64,000 nt of DNA from Asaia bogorensis (GTDB taxonomy: Bacteria > Pseudomonadota > Alphaproteobacteria > Acetobacterales > Acetobacteraceae), in assembly GCA_945868845.1 (NCBI GenBank), contig CAMBMS010000004.1, positions 1 through 64,000 of the forward strand, given 5' to 3'. The translations under genes and the position numbers were made by a program. The notes beneath the pieces are model-generated. The model saw only the letters and a list, made by a program, of their open reading frames with translations. It did not search any database and had not been told where the DNA came from. Position 1 is the first letter of the stretch; every line of letters begins with the position of its first letter. Positions 10,669-19,600 of the stretch are shown here, piece by piece.

Positions 10669-12339
10669 CTAGAATAATCCTTCAATGTCACCGTTTGATT
10701 TCAGATGGATGGACTCGGCTGCCGGACGGCGGGGCAGGCCCGGCATGGTCATGATGTCGCCGCACACAGCCACCACGAAGCCGGCTCCGGCGGAGAGGCG
10801 AACCTCGCGCACCGGCAGGACATGGCCCGTGGGTGCGCCCATGACGGTGGGATCGGCGGTGAAGCTGTACTGCGTCTTAGCGATACAGACCGGAAGATGG
10901 CCGAAGCCCGAGTCTGTAAATGTTTTTAGTCGGCGTTCCACGGCTGGCGCGAGCGCAATATCGTCGGCGCGATAAATTTCGCGCGCGATGGTGCGGATTT
11001 TTTCGGCTAGCGGCAGGTCGGAATCATAGAGCGGATGTGACGTCGATTGACGTTTGTCGATCAGCTCTAGCACATGGCGCGCGAGTTCTCCGGCGCCGGC
11101 TGCGCCATCGGCCCAATGCGTACATAAAATCACGCGCACGCCTCGCTCCGCCATGGTGTCGCGGATAACGCCGAACTCGGCCTCGGTGTCCGATGTGAAA
11201 TGGTTCAGCCCAACGACGACGGGCAGGCCGAATTTTTGCAAATTCTCCACATGGCGTGCGAGGTTGACGAGTCCACGTGACACCGCTTCTGTGTCTTCCT
11301 TGCCGAGATTATTCTTCGCCACGCCACCATGCATCTTCAGCGCCCGCACGGTTGCGACAATTACGCACGCTGCTGTCTTCAATCCGGCGGATCTGCATTT
11401 GATGTCGAGGAATTTTTCCGCCCCGAGATCGGCACCGAAGCCGGCTTCGGTGACGACAACGTCGGATAGTTTCAGCCCCAGGCGCGTGGCCATGACGGAG
11501 TTGCAGCCATGCGCGATATTAGCGAACGGCCCGCCATGCACCAGAGCCGGAGAACCGGCCAGAGTTTGCACCAGGTTCGGCATTAACGCATCGCGCAACA
11601 GCACCGCCATGGCTCCATCGGCCTTCAGATCCCGCGCCGTCACCGCCGAGCCATCGCGGCGTTGTGCAACGATGATACGCCCTAAACGCTCCTGCAAATC
11701 CGTCAGGTCGCGTGCGAGGCAGAACACCGCCATTACTTCGGAGGCGACGGTGATATCAAACCCGTCCTCGCGCGGCGCGCCATTGGCGACGCCGCCCAGA
11801 CCATTGACGATGGAACGCAGCGCACGATCGTTCATGTCCATCGCGCGCCGCCAGCTGATACGGCGGGTATCGATACCGAGCTCGTTGCCCCAGTAGATGT
11901 GATTATCGAGCATCGCGGCGAGTAAATTATTTGCCGCCGTAATGGCATGGAAATCGCCGGTGAAATGTAGGTTGATCTCGTCCATCGGCACCACTTGGGC
12001 ATAGCCGCCGCCAGCCGCGCCGCCCTTCATTCCGAAACTGGGGCCGAGGCTTGGTTCACGCAGGCAGATAGTCGCGCGCACGCCCGCGGCGTTGAGCGCG
12101 TCGCCGAGGCCGACGGTGGTGGTGGTTTTTCCCTCTCCGGCAGCGGTCGGGCTGATACCCGTCACCAGCACCAGGGCGCCGTCTTTTTTGCTTTGGTGCG
12201 CATTGATGAAATCAAAATGGATCTTCGCCTTGTAGTGGCCATAAGGCTCCAGCGCATCGGGCGGAATACCGATACGGGCGGCGATGTCGGCAATGGGACG
12301 CAGCGTGGCTGCGCGGGCGATATCGAGATCTGATTCCAT
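10669..12339 (-). CDS. fhs: Formate--tetrahydrofolate ligase
   Basis: ATP-dependent ligase joining formate to tetrahydrofolate to give 10-formyl-THF, feeding one-carbon metabolism. At 556 residues it has the family's full length. The ATP-binding loop [13 protein letters not shown] lies at about 63-75, followed by the family blocks [22 protein letters not shown] (near 95-115) and the C-terminal [10 protein letters not shown]. The gene ends 4 codons after [12 protein letters not shown], the usual C-terminus. It starts 3 bases after the stop of the upstream PhnW-like aminotransferase, so the two are co-transcribed. No folD or other folate gene is adjacent. Confidence 0.96.
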   Translation of the reverse strand: MESDLDIARAATLRPIADIAARIGIPPDALEPYGHYKAKIHFDFINAHQSKKDGALVLVTGISPTAAGEGKTTTTVGLGDALNAAGVRATICLREPSLGPSFGMKGGAAGGGYAQVVPMDEINLHFTGDFHAITAANNLLAAMLDNHIYWGNELGIDTRRISWRRAMDMNDRALRSIVNGLGGVANGAPREDGFDITVASEVMAVFCLARDLTDLQERLGRIIVAQRRDGSAVTARDLKADGAMAVLLRDALMPNLVQTLAGSPALVHGGPFANIAHGCNSVMATRLGLKLSDVVVTEAGFGADLGAEKFLDIKCRSAGLKTAACVIVATVRALKMHGGVAKNNLGKEDTEAVSRGLVNLARHVENLQKFGLPVVVGLNHFTSDTEAEFGVIRDTMAERGVRVILCTHWADGAAGAGELARHVLELIDKRQSTSHPLYDSDLPLAEKIRTIAREIYRADDIALAPAVERRLKTFTDSGFGHLPVCIAKTQYSFTADPTVMGAPTGHVLPVREVRLSAGAGFVVAVCGDIMTMPGLPRRPAAESIHLKSNGDIEGLF

Positions 12340-12342
12340 ATG

Positions 12343-13470
12343 TCAGGCAGCCTTACGTTGCGTAATACCGAGGCGATCAAGTGCCTGGCCGATGGCGCGC
12401 ACCGCGAAGACCATATCCGCTTGGGTGATGGCGCCGATACAGCCGAGGCGAAAGCTGGGGAACGGTGTATTGTAAAAATTACTAATTAGCACGCCGCGCG
12501 CTTTCAGGAGGGCGACGAATTTTTGCAGATCCCAGGCCGGGTCGTCCGGCGCGTGGATGTTCATTGCGATCGGGCCTTGCACGTCGCGCGGCAGCACCGG
12601 GCTGAGACCAAGGGCGAGCAGGCCATCATATAATGCGCGCGCATTTGCTTGATAGCGGGCCAGCCGCGCCGGCTGGCCGCCTTCTGCTTCATAGAGATCG
12701 AGGGCGGTGTTCAGTGCCATCAGCGCCTGCGCCGGTGGAGTAAAACGGAAACTACCGGGGCGTTCCAGGCAATGGGTATGGATATCGGCCAGGTCGAAGG
12801 ACCAGCTGCCGGCATTGCCGAAGCAAGCCTCCAGCCGGTCGATTCGCGCGATGGCAAAGGCCAGGCCGGGCATGCCCTCCAGGCATTTGTTGGCGGTGAA
12901 AACCGCCGCGTCGATTTCCGGCTGCCCGGCGAGATCCAGTGGTAGCGCACCAAAGGCGGAAACCGCGTCAATGATTAGGCGCTTGCCGGCGTCGCGGACA
13001 ACGGCGCCGATGGCGGCGGGATCATGCACCACGCCGGAGCCGGTCTCGCTTTGCACCAGCCCAACATGGGAGATGGTTGGATCCGCCGTCAGGGCGGTGG
13101 CGATCAGAGCGGGGTCGATCGGATCGGCCTGCGATATGGCCAGGGGCGCGACTAGTCGCCCGGCTTCGCGTGCCAGGCGGGCCATGCGTTCCGCGTAGGG
13201 CCCGGTCATTGGGATGAGAATTTTGGCTCCGAGCGGCATGTCCCCCGGCGGCATAAAAGTGCGGATGGCCGCCTCAGTGATGAAATGCCCACAGCCTTGG
13301 AGGGGCAGTGCCGTATGCGTATCGGGGGAGACGCCAGCGATACGCAGCAGGCGGGCGAGCAAGCCGGCGACGACGGCGCGGAATTCATCGTCCCACGGCG
13401 CGATATCGCGCGTCAGCGCGGCCTTTACGGCAGGGCGCGTCACCACGGGGCCTGGGATCAGCAAGAGCAT
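12343..13470 (-). CDS. PhnW-like class V aminotransferase (2-aminoethylphosphonate--pyruvate or serine/alanine--glyoxylate type)
   Basis: Fold-type I PLP enzyme of 375 residues. The start MLLLIPGPV and the block LPLQGCGHFITEAAIRTF are typical of the PhnW/AGXT group. The PLP-contacting aspartate is in IIDAVSAFG (Asp168) and the Schiff-base lysine is Lys195 in FTANKCLEGMPG. Overall it looks most like proteins annotated as 2-aminoethylphosphonate--pyruvate transaminase, which make phosphonoacetaldehyde plus alanine. However, no phnX, phnA or phosphonate transporter is nearby. Its tight coupling to fhs instead invites a role in glyoxylate/serine or one-carbon metabolism (inference). Substrate therefore uncertain; the family is sure. 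Confidence 0.85.
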   Translation of the reverse strand: MLLLIPGPVVTRPAVKAALTRDIAPWDDEFRAVVAGLLARLLRIAGVSPDTHTALPLQGCGHFITEAAIRTFMPPGDMPLGAKILIPMTGPYAERMARLAREAGRLVAPLAISQADPIDPALIATALTADPTISHVGLVQSETGSGVVHDPAAIGAVVRDAGKRLIIDAVSAFGALPLDLAGQPEIDAAVFTANKCLEGMPGLAFAIARIDRLEACFGNAGSWSFDLADIHTHCLERPGSFRFTPPAQALMALNTALDLYEAEGGQPARLARYQANARALYDGLLALGLSPVLPRDVQGPIAMNIHAPDDPAWDLQKFVALLKARGVLISNFYNTPFPSFRLGCIGAITQADMVFAVRAIGQALDRLGITQRKAA

Positions 13471-13540
13471 AGGGGGTCATCCGGTGTCGAGGCGCGCAGC
13501 AAGCCACGACGGGGGATAAAAATCCACCCTGCAAAATACT

Positions 13541-13599
13541 GTTTGCAATCGGGCACCGGCCGGCTCCCCGCCCCATCTCCTGTTGGGCCGCCCAACGAC
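13541..13599. repeat. Intergenic repeat, copy 1 (GGCACCGGCC...GCCCAACGAC family)
   Basis: Shares the left core TTTG-rich/GGCACCGGCC and the right core CCGCCCAACGAC with copy 2 at 23752-23801; a more diverged third copy is at 35076-35120. It lies in the promoter region between the divergent aminotransferase and ABM-fold genes. Origin unknown. Confidence 0.5.
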
Positions 13600-13686
13600 A
13601 ATATACGACCGCGGTTATTCAGCGGGAGATGGGGTGGAGGAGCGCCTCGGTGCCAGATTGCGAGTACCAGATCTGAGGAGCTATGG

Positions 13687-14184
13687 ATGACGGAAATCGC
13701 TTTTCTGGCCGAGTTCGAAGTGGAGCCGCGGGATCTGCACCGCTTCTTGGCTGCCGTACGACGTGAGTTGCAGGCAGTCCTCGCGAACGAGCCAACCTGT
13801 TGTGTGTTCAAGGCTGCCCTACTGAGTGAGGCTAAGGGACGGGGCGTATTCGTCGAGATATTCGAAAATGAAGTTACCGCGACGGAACATCGTGGATTGT
13901 CTCATTTCATCTTATTCCATGAAGAGATTGCTGAGCTGGATGCCCGCTGGTCATCCTGGTGCGACGTATGGATTGCGGGGATGGAAGATACAGATGGGCG
14001 GTTCAGGCATCCGCCGTCTGGGCCCGGCCATGACTGGCTTGGCGTTCCATTTGGGCCTTGCACCGTCAGGGGTATTGCTGTTGAACGAATCCACGCACCT
14101 AGTTTTTCGTCAATAGTTTTACTGAAGCTATTTTGGACGCTGTTTACGACAAATGTGGAAGCGCCCCCCCCCCTCTTGGCTTGA
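13687..14184 (+). CDS. ABM-fold (antibiotic biosynthesis monooxygenase-like) small protein
   Basis: 165 residues. The first 100 fit a dimeric alpha/beta-barrel monooxygenase-like domain: an N-terminal strand (AFLAEFEVEPRDLHRFLAAV), a central NEPTCCVFKAALL in place of the usual EPGCLxF block, and a late FVEIFENEVTATEHRGLSHF. The C-terminal 65 residues have no such match and end in a Pro-rich tail encoded by a run of C, so the native stop may once have been earlier. GAGGAG lies 6 bases before the ATG at 13687, a very strong ribosome-binding site. The exact substrate cannot be told; many members act on quinones or have no known activity. Confidence 0.65.
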   Translation: MTEIAFLAEFEVEPRDLHRFLAAVRRELQAVLANEPTCCVFKAALLSEAKGRGVFVEIFENEVTATEHRGLSHFILFHEEIAELDARWSSWCDVWIAGMEDTDGRFRHPPSGPGHDWLGVPFGPCTVRGIAVERIHAPSFSSIVLLKLFWTLFTTNVEAPPPLLA

Positions 14185-14267
14185 TGGAGAGTCGGTTTAA
14201 TTCAATGCCGTGATTTGAAGGGTGCTTAGAACGGATTTTCAGCCGCGGAGTGGTCCAGGCAAAAAAT

Positions 14268-14347
14268 GTCAGGCGAAAAAATGCGGTGCGTTCCGTCATA
14301 GAATCATCTGCACAAATGCTAGAAAATGCCGCGCTTTTTTGCCTGAC
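14268..14347. repeat. Imperfect 19-bp inverted repeat with ~42-bp spacer
   Basis: The left arm (14268-14286, GTCAGGCGAAAAAATGCGG) and right arm (14329-14347) match at 16 of 19 positions when one is reverse-complemented. A partial direct copy of the left arm (CAGGCAAAAAATG) lies just before it. It could be a transcription terminator between the convergent genes on either side, or a small mobile-element relic. Confidence 0.5.
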
Positions 14348-14423
14348 GTAACCGGTGATTGCTTCCCGACTGTATTGAGGGTGATCGTTGGGCCGTTCGT
14401 ACGTCCGGTGCGGGGGGGGGGCT

Positions 14424-15683
14424 TTAGCCGGGGGCGTAGATGGCGCCTTCTCCGATCATGGTGGTGATTTCATCGGCTAAAAATCCGTGGGCGGCCAGTA
14501 TGTCGCGTGTGTGCTGGCCGAAGAGGGGGGCGGGGGTGCGGATACCCCCGGGGGTGGCGGAAAATTTGACTGGCAGGCCGATGGTTTTGACCTTACCGGC
14601 AGTGGGGTGGTCGGTCTGTACGATCATGTCGCGCGCCAGGGCCTGGGGGTCTGCGTGCATCTGAGCAACGGTGAGGACGGGGCCGGCGGGAACGCCGGCT
14701 TCCTCCAGCGCCGCCAGCCAGTCGGTGGATTTTTTGCCGCGAAAGATGCCGTTCAAGATTTCTTCCAAAGCGGCAAGGTTGGCCATGCGAGACTGATTAT
14801 TAGCGAAGCGTGGGTCGGTGTTGAGGTGCGGGGCGACGATGACTGCTAGCATGCGTTCCCAGTTGCGCTGGTTGGCGGCGCCGACATTGATCCAGCCATC
14901 CGCGGTGGGAAACGCCTGATACGGCCCGTTCAAAGGATGCGCCGAACCCATCGGTCCGGGCGGGGTGCCGGTGGCGAAGCAGATCGCGGATTGCCAGTAG
15001 GTGTGCATGATGCCGGCTTCGAACAGCGAGGTATCCACTAGTTGCCCTAGGCCGGTGGCAGAGCGGTGATGCAGGGCGGCGAGAACGCCCATGGCCGCCA
15101 GCACGCCGGCGGTGATGTCCGTCACCGGGGCACCGACTTTCACCGGCGGGCGGCCCACACCTTCAGCATTGGGGCCTTCGCCGGTGATGGACATCAGGCC
15201 GCTCATTCCCTGGGCGATGAGGTCGTAGCCGCCGCGGTCGGCATAGGGGCCGGTGCGGCCGAAGCCGCTGAGAGAGCAGTAGATCAGGCGGGGGTAGCGC
15301 GCATGAATTTCGCTGTAGCCGAAGCCTAGCTTCTCGATCGTATCGTGGCGGTAGTTCTCGATCAGGATATCGGCGTCGGCGAGCAGGCGATGCAGGACGG
15401 CCTTGGCGGATGGGTGCTTGAGGTCGAGGGCGATGCCGCGCTTGTTGCGGTTCATCATCATGAAGGCGGCGGATTCGCCCGCGATGTTGGGGGGTATCAT
15501 GCGGCGGGTGTCGTCGCCGCCGGGGTATTTCTCCACCTTGATGACGTCGGCGCCCATGTCGGCCAGCATCAGCGCACAGGTCGGGCCTGCCATGACGTGG
15601 GAGAGGTCGATGACCTTCAGGCCGGCCAAGGGGCCAGCTGGGGAGGGAGGGAAGGCGCGGGGAGGATGGGCGGGCTCGGGCAT
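14424..15683 (-). CDS. CaiB/BaiF family (class III) CoA-transferase
   Basis: Transfers CoA between carboxylic acids. From the chosen ATG the protein has 419 residues, usual for the family. After a Pro-rich leader it shows the family opening [31 protein letters not shown], then NRNKRGIALDLKHP, YCSLSGFGRTGPYADRGGYDLIAQGMSG and VGAPVTDITAG. The catalytic aspartate is expected in this last region. An in-frame ATG at 15794 would add 37 low-complexity residues and lies inside a tandem repeat, so 15683 is preferred, although neither has a clear ribosome-binding site. It is divergent from the GltD-like/Kor operon. Substrate unknown. Confidence 0.88.
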   Translation of the reverse strand: MPEPAHPPRAFPPSPAGPLAGLKVIDLSHVMAGPTCALMLADMGADVIKVEKYPGGDDTRRMIPPNIAGESAAFMMMNRNKRGIALDLKHPSAKAVLHRLLADADILIENYRHDTIEKLGFGYSEIHARYPRLIYCSLSGFGRTGPYADRGGYDLIAQGMSGLMSITGEGPNAEGVGRPPVKVGAPVTDITAGVLAAMGVLAALHHRSATGLGQLVDTSLFEAGIMHTYWQSAICFATGTPPGPMGSAHPLNGPYQAFPTADGWINVGAANQRNWERMLAVIVAPHLNTDPRFANNQSRMANLAALEEILNGIFRGKKSTDWLAALEEAGVPAGPVLTVAQMHADPQALARDMIVQTDHPTAGKVKTIGLPVKFSATPGGIRTPAPLFGQHTRDILAAHGFLADEITTMIGEGAIYAPG

Positions 15684-15787
15684 GGGGGAACTGCTTTCGG
15701 GCGTGGGAGAAAGTGTCGCGGCGATGCTACCGAGTGGCGGGGCAGTGGGAAATGGGGGCTTGTCAACGGTAGTGCCTTGAGACACTA

Positions 15788-15839
15788 CCCTCATATTGCA
15801 ATGCAGCGCCGAGCCCTCATATTGCGTTGCAGCGCCGAC
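15788..15839. promoter_or_regulatory. Tandem 26-bp direct repeat in a divergent promoter
   Basis: Two head-to-tail units, 15788-15813 and 15814-15839, match at 23 of 26 positions. Each begins CCCTCATATTGC and ends TTGCAGCGCCGA or TGCAGCGCCGA. They lie between the minus-strand CoA-transferase and the plus-strand GltD-like gene. The spacing (26 bp, about 2.5 helical turns) and position suit paired operator sites controlling one or both directions. Confidence 0.55.
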
Positions 15840-15986
15840 AAGTCTTTAATCCCTACTTTGCGTACGGTTGATGGTGGTGGGGTTTGCCCGTAGGTTTCGA
15901 CCGCCCAACCCGGATCGGTGGAATCGGAGGCGGCTCGTCGGGGCTGCTTGACGTGGGTTTTACGAAGAGTACGGAGGAAGCTTTCC

Positions 15987-17774
15987 TTGCAGGCGACCGA
16001 TATTCGCGACCCGGAGTATTTCCATAAGGTCGTCGATTGCCAACTCGCGTGCCCCGCGCACACGCCGGTGCCGGAATATATCCGGCTCATTGCGGATCGG
16101 AAATATGCCGATGCTTATATCATAAATTGGAAATCCAACGTCTTTCCTGGAGTGCTAGGCCGCACCTGCGACCGCCCGTGCGAGCCGGCGTGCCGGCGTG
16201 GGCGCGTGGAAGAGGAACCGGTTGCCATTTGTCGCCTGAAGCGCGTGGCCGCCGACAACAAGGGCGATATAACCCACCGTCTGCCTCGCCCCGTCACCAC
16301 GAAGAATGGCAAGCGCATTGCCCTGGTGGGTGCTGGCCCTGCCTCGCTAACTGTGGCGCGCGATCTGGCCCCGCTGGGGTATGATATAACGGTTTTCGAT
16401 GGCGATCGCCGCGGTGGCGGCATGATCCGTAGCCAGATCCCGAAATTCCGTTTACCCGAGGAAGTAATCGACGAGGAAGTCGGCTTCATCGAGAGCCTTG
16501 GCATTACCACGCAATACGGCACGCGCATCGACAGTCTGAAAGCACTGCTTGCCGATGGCTATGACGCCGTCTTCGTCGGCACAGGTGCGCCGCGCGGGCG
16601 TAATCTGGAATTGCCGGGCCGGGCGGAGGGCGCAGCGAATATCCATGTTGGTATCGACTGGTTGTCGTCCGTCTCCTTCGGCCATATCGAAAAGATCGGC
16701 CGGCGCGTAATCGTGCTGGGTGGCGGCAATACGGCCATGGATTGCTGCCGCACGGCGCGTCGGCTGGGTGGGGCCGATGTCAAGGTGATCGTCCGCTCCG
16801 GGTTCGACGAAATGAAGGCCTCGCCCTGGGAAAAAGACGATGCGATGCGTGAAGATATTCCCATTATGAATTTTCTCGTGCCGAAAAGCTTTGTCGTCGA
16901 AGGTGGCAAGCTTACGGGCATGACGTTTGAGAAAGTTAAGGCCGAACATGACGCGAAGGGCCGGCGGAATCTAGTTCCCACTGGTGATCCTGATACGCAT
17001 GTGGAATGCGACGATGTGCTGGTCGCGGTCGGTCAGGAGAATTCCTTTCCGTGGATCGAGAAGGACACGGGTCTGGAGTTCGATCGCTGGGGTATGCCAG
17101 TGGTGAACGAAATCACCTTTCAATCGACGCAGCCTAAAGTATTCTTCGGCGGCGACGCCGCCTTTGGCCCGAAGAACATTATCTGGGCGGTAGCGCATGG
17201 CCATCAGGTCGCCATCTCCATCCATAAACTCTGTCAGGGTGAGGATATCGCCGTGCGTCCGGCCCCTGGTGTGACGCTCACCTCGCAGAAGATGGGCATT
17301 CATGAATGGAGCTATGACAACTATATCTCCGACGACCAACGCTATGCCGTGCCGCATCGCGACAAGGCGGAAGCGCTGGCCGATATCAAGGCGGAGGTGG
17401 AGCTCGGATACGATGAAAAACTCGCTTTCGCGGAAGCTCAGCGTTGCCTGAACTGCGATGTGCAGACCGTGTTCGCCGAGAACCTGTGTATCGAATGCGA
17501 TGCCTGTGTCGATATTTGCCCGGTGGATTGCATCAGCTTTACAAATAATGATGAAGAAGTCGTGCTGCGTACTCATCTAGAAGCGCCGGCGTATAACCTG
17601 ACCCAGGATCTCTATGTGTCTCAACCACTGAATACCGGGCGGATCATGGCGAAGGACGAGGATGTCTGCCTGCATTGCGGCCTGTGCGCTGAACGTTGCC
17701 CCACTGGCGCGTGGGACATGCAACGCTTTACTTATGACCTGACACAAGCGGGGGGTGCAGCGTGCAGCCGCTAA
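15987..17774 (+). CDS. GltD-like FAD/NAD(P) oxidoreductase with C-terminal 2x[4Fe-4S] ferredoxin domain
   Basis: 595 residues from a TTG start. The TTG is chosen because a near-perfect GGAGGAA (15973-15979) lies 7 bases upstream, and because the family-like sequence starts right there. N-terminal cysteines (18, 22, 61, 65, 69) match the iron-sulfur domain of glutamate synthase beta subunits. The FAD motif VGAGPASL is at about 114-121, and a second nucleotide motif LGGGNTAMDCC is near 250. The C-terminus has CIECDACVDIC (501-511) and CLHCGLCAERC (561-571), a two-cluster ferredoxin. It overlaps KorA by 13 bases. Likely role: electron link between the KorAB 2-oxoacid oxidoreductase and NAD(P). 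Genuine glutamate synthase is unlikely because no GltB is present. Confidence 0.9.
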   Translation: MQATDIRDPEYFHKVVDCQLACPAHTPVPEYIRLIADRKYADAYIINWKSNVFPGVLGRTCDRPCEPACRRGRVEEEPVAICRLKRVAADNKGDITHRLPRPVTTKNGKRIALVGAGPASLTVARDLAPLGYDITVFDGDRRGGGMIRSQIPKFRLPEEVIDEEVGFIESLGITTQYGTRIDSLKALLADGYDAVFVGTGAPRGRNLELPGRAEGAANIHVGIDWLSSVSFGHIEKIGRRVIVLGGGNTAMDCCRTARRLGGADVKVIVRSGFDEMKASPWEKDDAMREDIPIMNFLVPKSFVVEGGKLTGMTFEKVKAEHDAKGRRNLVPTGDPDTHVECDDVLVAVGQENSFPWIEKDTGLEFDRWGMPVVNEITFQSTQPKVFFGGDAAFGPKNIIWAVAHGHQVAISIHKLCQGEDIAVRPAPGVTLTSQKMGIHEWSYDNYISDDQRYAVPHRDKAEALADIKAEVELGYDEKLAFAEAQRCLNCDVQTVFAENLCIECDACVDICPVDCISFTNNDEEVVLRTHLEAPAYNLTQDLYVSQPLNTGRIMAKDEDVCLHCGLCAERCPTGAWDMQRFTYDLTQAGGAACSR

Positions 17775-19600
17775 CAGCCGTCAACGACTTCGTTATCAAG
17801 TTTGCCAACGTCAACGGTTCTGGCTCAGCCAGCGCCAACACGTTGTTCGGCAAATCCATCCTGCGCATGGGCGTGGTGGCGACGCCGCGCAACATCTTCC
17901 CGTCCAACATCCAGGGTTTGCCGACCTGGTACGAAATTCGGGTGTCGGAGAAGGGCCATATCGGCTGCCGGGGTGGCGTTGATCTGATGGTGGCGATGAA
18001 CCCGCAGACCTGGGACGAGGATCTGAAATCCATCGAGCCAGGCGGCTATTTGTTCTATGACAACACCAAGGTGCTGCCGCCATCGAAATTCCGTAAGGAT
18101 ATTTCCGTTATTGGTGTGCCGCTGACCGCGATGTGCAACGAGGCCTATACCGACCCACGCCAGCGGCAGCTGTTCAAGAACATCATGTATGTCGGCGCCC
18201 TCTCCGCGTTGCTTGACATGGACATCACCACCATCGAATCCCTGATTGGAGAGCAGTACAAGGGCAAGGACAAGCTGATCCAACCCAATATCAACGCCCT
18301 GCATATGGGACGTGACTGGGTGCAAAAAAATCTTCAATGCCCGATCGGGTTGCGCATCCAGCGCGCTGACTCGGTGGGCAACCGGATCATGTTGGAAGGC
18401 AATTCCGCCGCCGCCCTCGGTGCCGTCTATGGCGGTGCCACGGTGTGCGCCTGGTATCCGATCACGCCGTCTTCGTCGCTGGCGGAAGCGTTCCAGAGCT
18501 GGTCGTCGCGCACCCGTACCGATGCGATAAGTAAGAAGCGCAACGTCGCCATCGTGCAGGCGGAAGACGAGCTTGCATCCATTGGAATGGTCATCGGCGC
18601 GGCGTGGAATGGCGCGCGGGCGTTTACCGCGACATCCGGCCCTGGCATTTCGTTGATGCAGGAATTTCTCGGCCTCGCCTATTTTGCGGAAATCCCGGCG
18701 GTGATCTTCGATGTGCAGCGTGGCGGACCATCAACAGGCATGCCGACGCGCACACAGCAATCGGACCTGCTTAGCGCCGCCTATGCCTCGCATGGCGACA
18801 CCAAGCATGTGATGCTGTTTCCCGAAGACCCCAATGAATGCTTCCAGTTTGGCGCCATTTGCTTCGATCTGGCGGATCGGCTGCAAACGCCCATCTTCGT
18901 CATGCTGGAACTTGAAATCGGCATGAATGAACGTCTTTGCGCCCCACTCGCCTGGGACGATACCAAGAAGATGGACCGCGGTAAGATCATCACCGCGGAG
19001 GATTTGCAAGCCGGCAAACAGTTCGGCCGTTACCTGGATGTCGATGGCGATGGCATTCCCTATCGCACCTTGCCCGGCACGCATCCCACGCGCGGCGCCT
19101 TCTTCACCCGCGGCACGACGAAGGACCGTTTCGCGCGGTATTCCGAGGAGGGCCACGACTATGTGGAGAACATGGACCGGCTGCTGAAGAAATGGGACAC
19201 TGCGAAAACCCTGGTCCCGCAGGCCATTCGCCGCAATGCCGATGAGCCAAGCCAGACCGGCGTGATCTATATCGGCTCCACCAGCCCGGCGATGGATGAG
19301 GCGGTGGAGATCCTCGCCGATCAGGGTATCGCGCTCGATCTGTTGCGCGTGCGCGCCTTTCCGTTTGGCAAGGAAGTGGCTGAATTCATCGCCCAGCATG
19401 AGCAGATTTTTGTCGTCGAACAGAACCGCGACGCCCAGCTTCGTTCCCTACTAGTCAACGAACTCGATATCGATCCGCGTAAATTAATAAAAGTGCTATT
19501 CTATGACGGCACCCCGATCACTGCGCGCTTTATCGCTGGTGCCATCGGCGCCAAGGCCCTTCCCCAGAAGGTTGTTCCTTTCCGTAAGGTCGTGTCATGA
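17762..19600 (+). CDS. korA: 2-oxoacid:acceptor oxidoreductase, fused gamma-alpha subunit
   Basis: 612 residues with a GTG start. Residues about 1-195 form the gamma domain (GQ/GG-rich turn, SEKGHIGCRGGVDLMVAMN, PNINALHMG). The alpha part follows: the TPP-pyrimidine region EGNSAAALGAVYGGATVCAWYPITPSSS, then QAEDELASIGMVIGAAWNGARAFTATSGPGISLM, QRGGPSTGMPTRTQQSDL and a C-terminal transketolase-like domain with GSTSPAMDEAVEIL. The fused order is typical of KorA from aerobes and facultative anaerobes. The substrate is probably 2-oxoglutarate, but pyruvate or branched-chain 2-oxoacids cannot be excluded. Overlaps of 13 bases upstream and 4 bases downstream indicate translational coupling. The enzyme makes acyl-CoA plus CO2 and passes electrons to iron-sulfur clusters; it can run in reverse for carboxylation. 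Confidence 0.92.
   Translation: MQPLTAVNDFVIKFANVNGSGSASANTLFGKSILRMGVVATPRNIFPSNIQGLPTWYEIRVSEKGHIGCRGGVDLMVAMNPQTWDEDLKSIEPGGYLFYDNTKVLPPSKFRKDISVIGVPLTAMCNEAYTDPRQRQLFKNIMYVGALSALLDMDITTIESLIGEQYKGKDKLIQPNINALHMGRDWVQKNLQCPIGLRIQRADSVGNRIMLEGNSAAALGAVYGGATVCAWYPITPSSSLAEAFQSWSSRTRTDAISKKRNVAIVQAEDELASIGMVIGAAWNGARAFTATSGPGISLMQEFLGLAYFAEIPAVIFDVQRGGPSTGMPTRTQQSDLLSAAYASHGDTKHVMLFPEDPNECFQFGAICFDLADRLQTPIFVMLELEIGMNERLCAPLAWDDTKKMDRGKIITAEDLQAGKQFGRYLDVDGDGIPYRTLPGTHPTRGAFFTRGTTKDRFARYSEEGHDYVENMDRLLKKWDTAKTLVPQAIRRNADEPSQTGVIYIGSTSPAMDEAVEILADQGIALDLLRVRAFPFGKEVAEFIAQHEQIFVVEQNRDAQLRSLLVNELDIDPRKLIKVLFYDGTPITARFIAGAIGAKALPQKVVPFRKVVS

Noticed and set aside
13471-13686. Possible ZTP or SAM riboswitch upstream of the aminotransferase-fhs operon.
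   Set aside because: No conserved riboswitch core could be recognised; only a dispersed repeat is seen.
15987-17774. Glutamate synthase small subunit (gltD).
   Set aside because: No gltB nearby, an extra two-cluster ferredoxin domain at the C-terminus, and overlap with korA make a Kor electron-transfer subunit more likely.
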